Source: Neoscytalidium dimidiatum (lineage: Eukaryota > Ascomycota > Dothideomycetes > Botryosphaeriales > Botryosphaeriaceae). Taken from it: DNA of 64,000 nucleotides. Both the position numbers and the translations under genes were made by a program. The notes under the pieces were generated by a model. It made no database searches and was not told the origin of the DNA. It worked only from the letters and a program-made list of their open reading frames with translations. Location of the stretch: assembly GCA_037367355.1 (NCBI GenBank), contig CM074706.1:186001-250000 (forward strand), given 5' to 3'. The number at the start of each line of letters is the position of its first letter. The first letter of the stretch is position 1. This document shows positions 63,226-64,000 of this stretch, piece by piece.

Positions 63226-64000
63226 TTACTTACTTTCAACTTTGTTTCTTTGTTGTTGTAGTCGCGTCTGTGATCGCGTCCGCGTCACAGGAGGCTCAGC
63301 CTGTGCAGAAGCGGAGTCCGGTAGCACAGCTGCGGTCGTCCTCTCAATCAAAACGCTGTCCGGCTCCGGCTCTTGTTGATTTGCGGCAGAATCTCTTAAC
63401 AAGGCTCGGCTTGCCCTGACCGTTGAAGCGTTGCTCTGGACATCCAACTGCGATGCTCTGGCTGCGAGTTCGTTGTCTGCACTTAGGAGATCGCTGGGTG
63501 GACTGCACCTACTCAAGGCGTCGCACAAGTCCTTGAAGTGCTGAGGCGCCCACATTTCGTACACATTCCTTACAAAATTGTAAGATTTCCACCTGTCCTG
63601 ATATCGGTTCATCTCGTAGCGGAACGTATCGATGGTCGAACGATAAATCTTCGTTACGCGACCCTTCAATACTGGATAGTGGCAGAATATAGTTACCGAC
63701 ACGCGGTTGTAAGAGAGCGAAAACCCGAGAACCTTACGATGAAGCAACCTCTCGCATCTAGCATGCTGGAAAAGCTGAACCACCGCCATAATCGCTACCG
63801 TCATGCTATTGGTATTCTGTCGATCTGCCTTTTCGATGCCTTCAAAGTGCTTCGCTTCAACAGTGAGGAACGGGAAGCATACCAGCGGCGTCGGTATCCA
63901 AAGGTTCGGAATGCCTGGAACCATCGCGAGGATGCCTTGCTCCCTTTCCGAAAACTTACTCACTCTAAATCCCACAAAGTAGTCAGGCTTCGGGCGCCTC
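63226..64000 (-). CDS. DUF7924-type fungal protein, 3' part (cut by window edge)
   Basis: The frame is open to the right edge and ends with a TAA at 63226-63228, so at least 258 codons are present and the N-terminus is outside. The visible start reads RPKPDYFVGFRVSKFSERE, then IPTPLVCFPFLTVEAKHFEG, ADRQNTNSMTVAIMAVVQLF, VLGFSLSYNRVSVTIFCHYP and WKSYNFVRNVYEMWAPQHFK. The 'PKPDY.xG ... P.xFL.VE.K ... A..Q' order matches the large ascomycete DUF7924 family, which has a nuclease-like (PD-(D/E)xK-style D...ExK) arrangement: here D in PKPDY and E-A-K in LTVEAKH. That nuclease relation is my inference. The C-terminal 90 residues are disordered, Ser/Ala/Glu-rich, ending in a basic RTRSQTRLQQQR. It is the family's usual domain order. 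Confidence 0.72.
   Translation of the reverse strand, partial: RRPKPDYFVGFRVSKFSEREQGILAMVPGIPNLWIPTPLVCFPFLTVEAKHFEGIEKADRQNTNSMTVAIMAVVQLFQHARCERLLHRKVLGFSLSYNRVSVTIFCHYPVLKGRVTKIYRSTIDTFRYEMNRYQDRWKSYNFVRNVYEMWAPQHFKDLCDALSRCSPPSDLLSADNELAARASQLDVQSNASTVRASRALLRDSAANQQEPEPDSVLIERTTAAVLPDSASAQAEPPVTRTRSQTRLQQQRNKVESK

Overview
The window is fungal nuclear DNA. Genes are split by short GT...AG introns (about 45-110 nt), there are no operons, and the recognisable products are typical of filamentous ascomycetes (Pezizomycotina): HET-type relic, Zn2Cys6 regulator, GH12 cellulase, fungal Erg2, Irs4, a cAMP-receptor-like GPCR and a DUF7924 protein. The class (Dothideomycetes is plausible) cannot be fixed from sequence alone. 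Exon coordinates were worked out by hand; in the intact spliced genes the exon lengths sum to a multiple of three.

Left part, 1-20.7 kb, is a conserved, mostly housekeeping block: 5' end of DNA ligase IV (lig4) head-to-head with an Irs4-like EH protein; a JMJD7-like JmjC hydroxylase head-to-head with mitochondrial inner-membrane protease Imp1; a 2EXR/DUF7730-like protein; a membrane-anchored glutaminase A-like protein; a small two-TM 'rhomboid-family' protein; a coiled-coil protein; a secreted phospholipase B; and sterol C-8 isomerase Erg2.

Middle part, 20.7-45 kb, is accessory in character. It holds an MFS transporter beside a broken M20 amidohydrolase/carbamoylase gene, an SDR divergent from a Zn2Cys6 regulator, a divergent Qcr8-like small protein, a HET-protein relic, an intact GPCR, an intact Gpr1/FUN34/YaaH (acetate channel-like) gene, a broken aconitase-X gene, a 5'-truncated NmrA-like gene and an intact GH12 endoglucanase. 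Four of these loci carry stops, frameshifts or internal deletions, and the intergenic DNA is long and empty.

Right part, 45-64 kb: 5.6 kb without a recognisable gene; a seven-TM receptor-like protein; a secreted FAD-linked oxidase whose frame is broken by about seven one-base indels; a small secreted cysteine-containing protein; a 1049-residue protein combining a complete vWA MIDAS with a Cys-rich cluster; and the 3' part of a DUF7924 gene at the edge.

No tRNA, rRNA, CRISPR or intact transposon was recognised. The most interesting items are the vWA/Cys-cluster protein (58.8-62.0 kb), the concentration of decaying catabolic and self-recognition genes, and the Qcr8-like paralogue. I found no convincing new multi-gene system.
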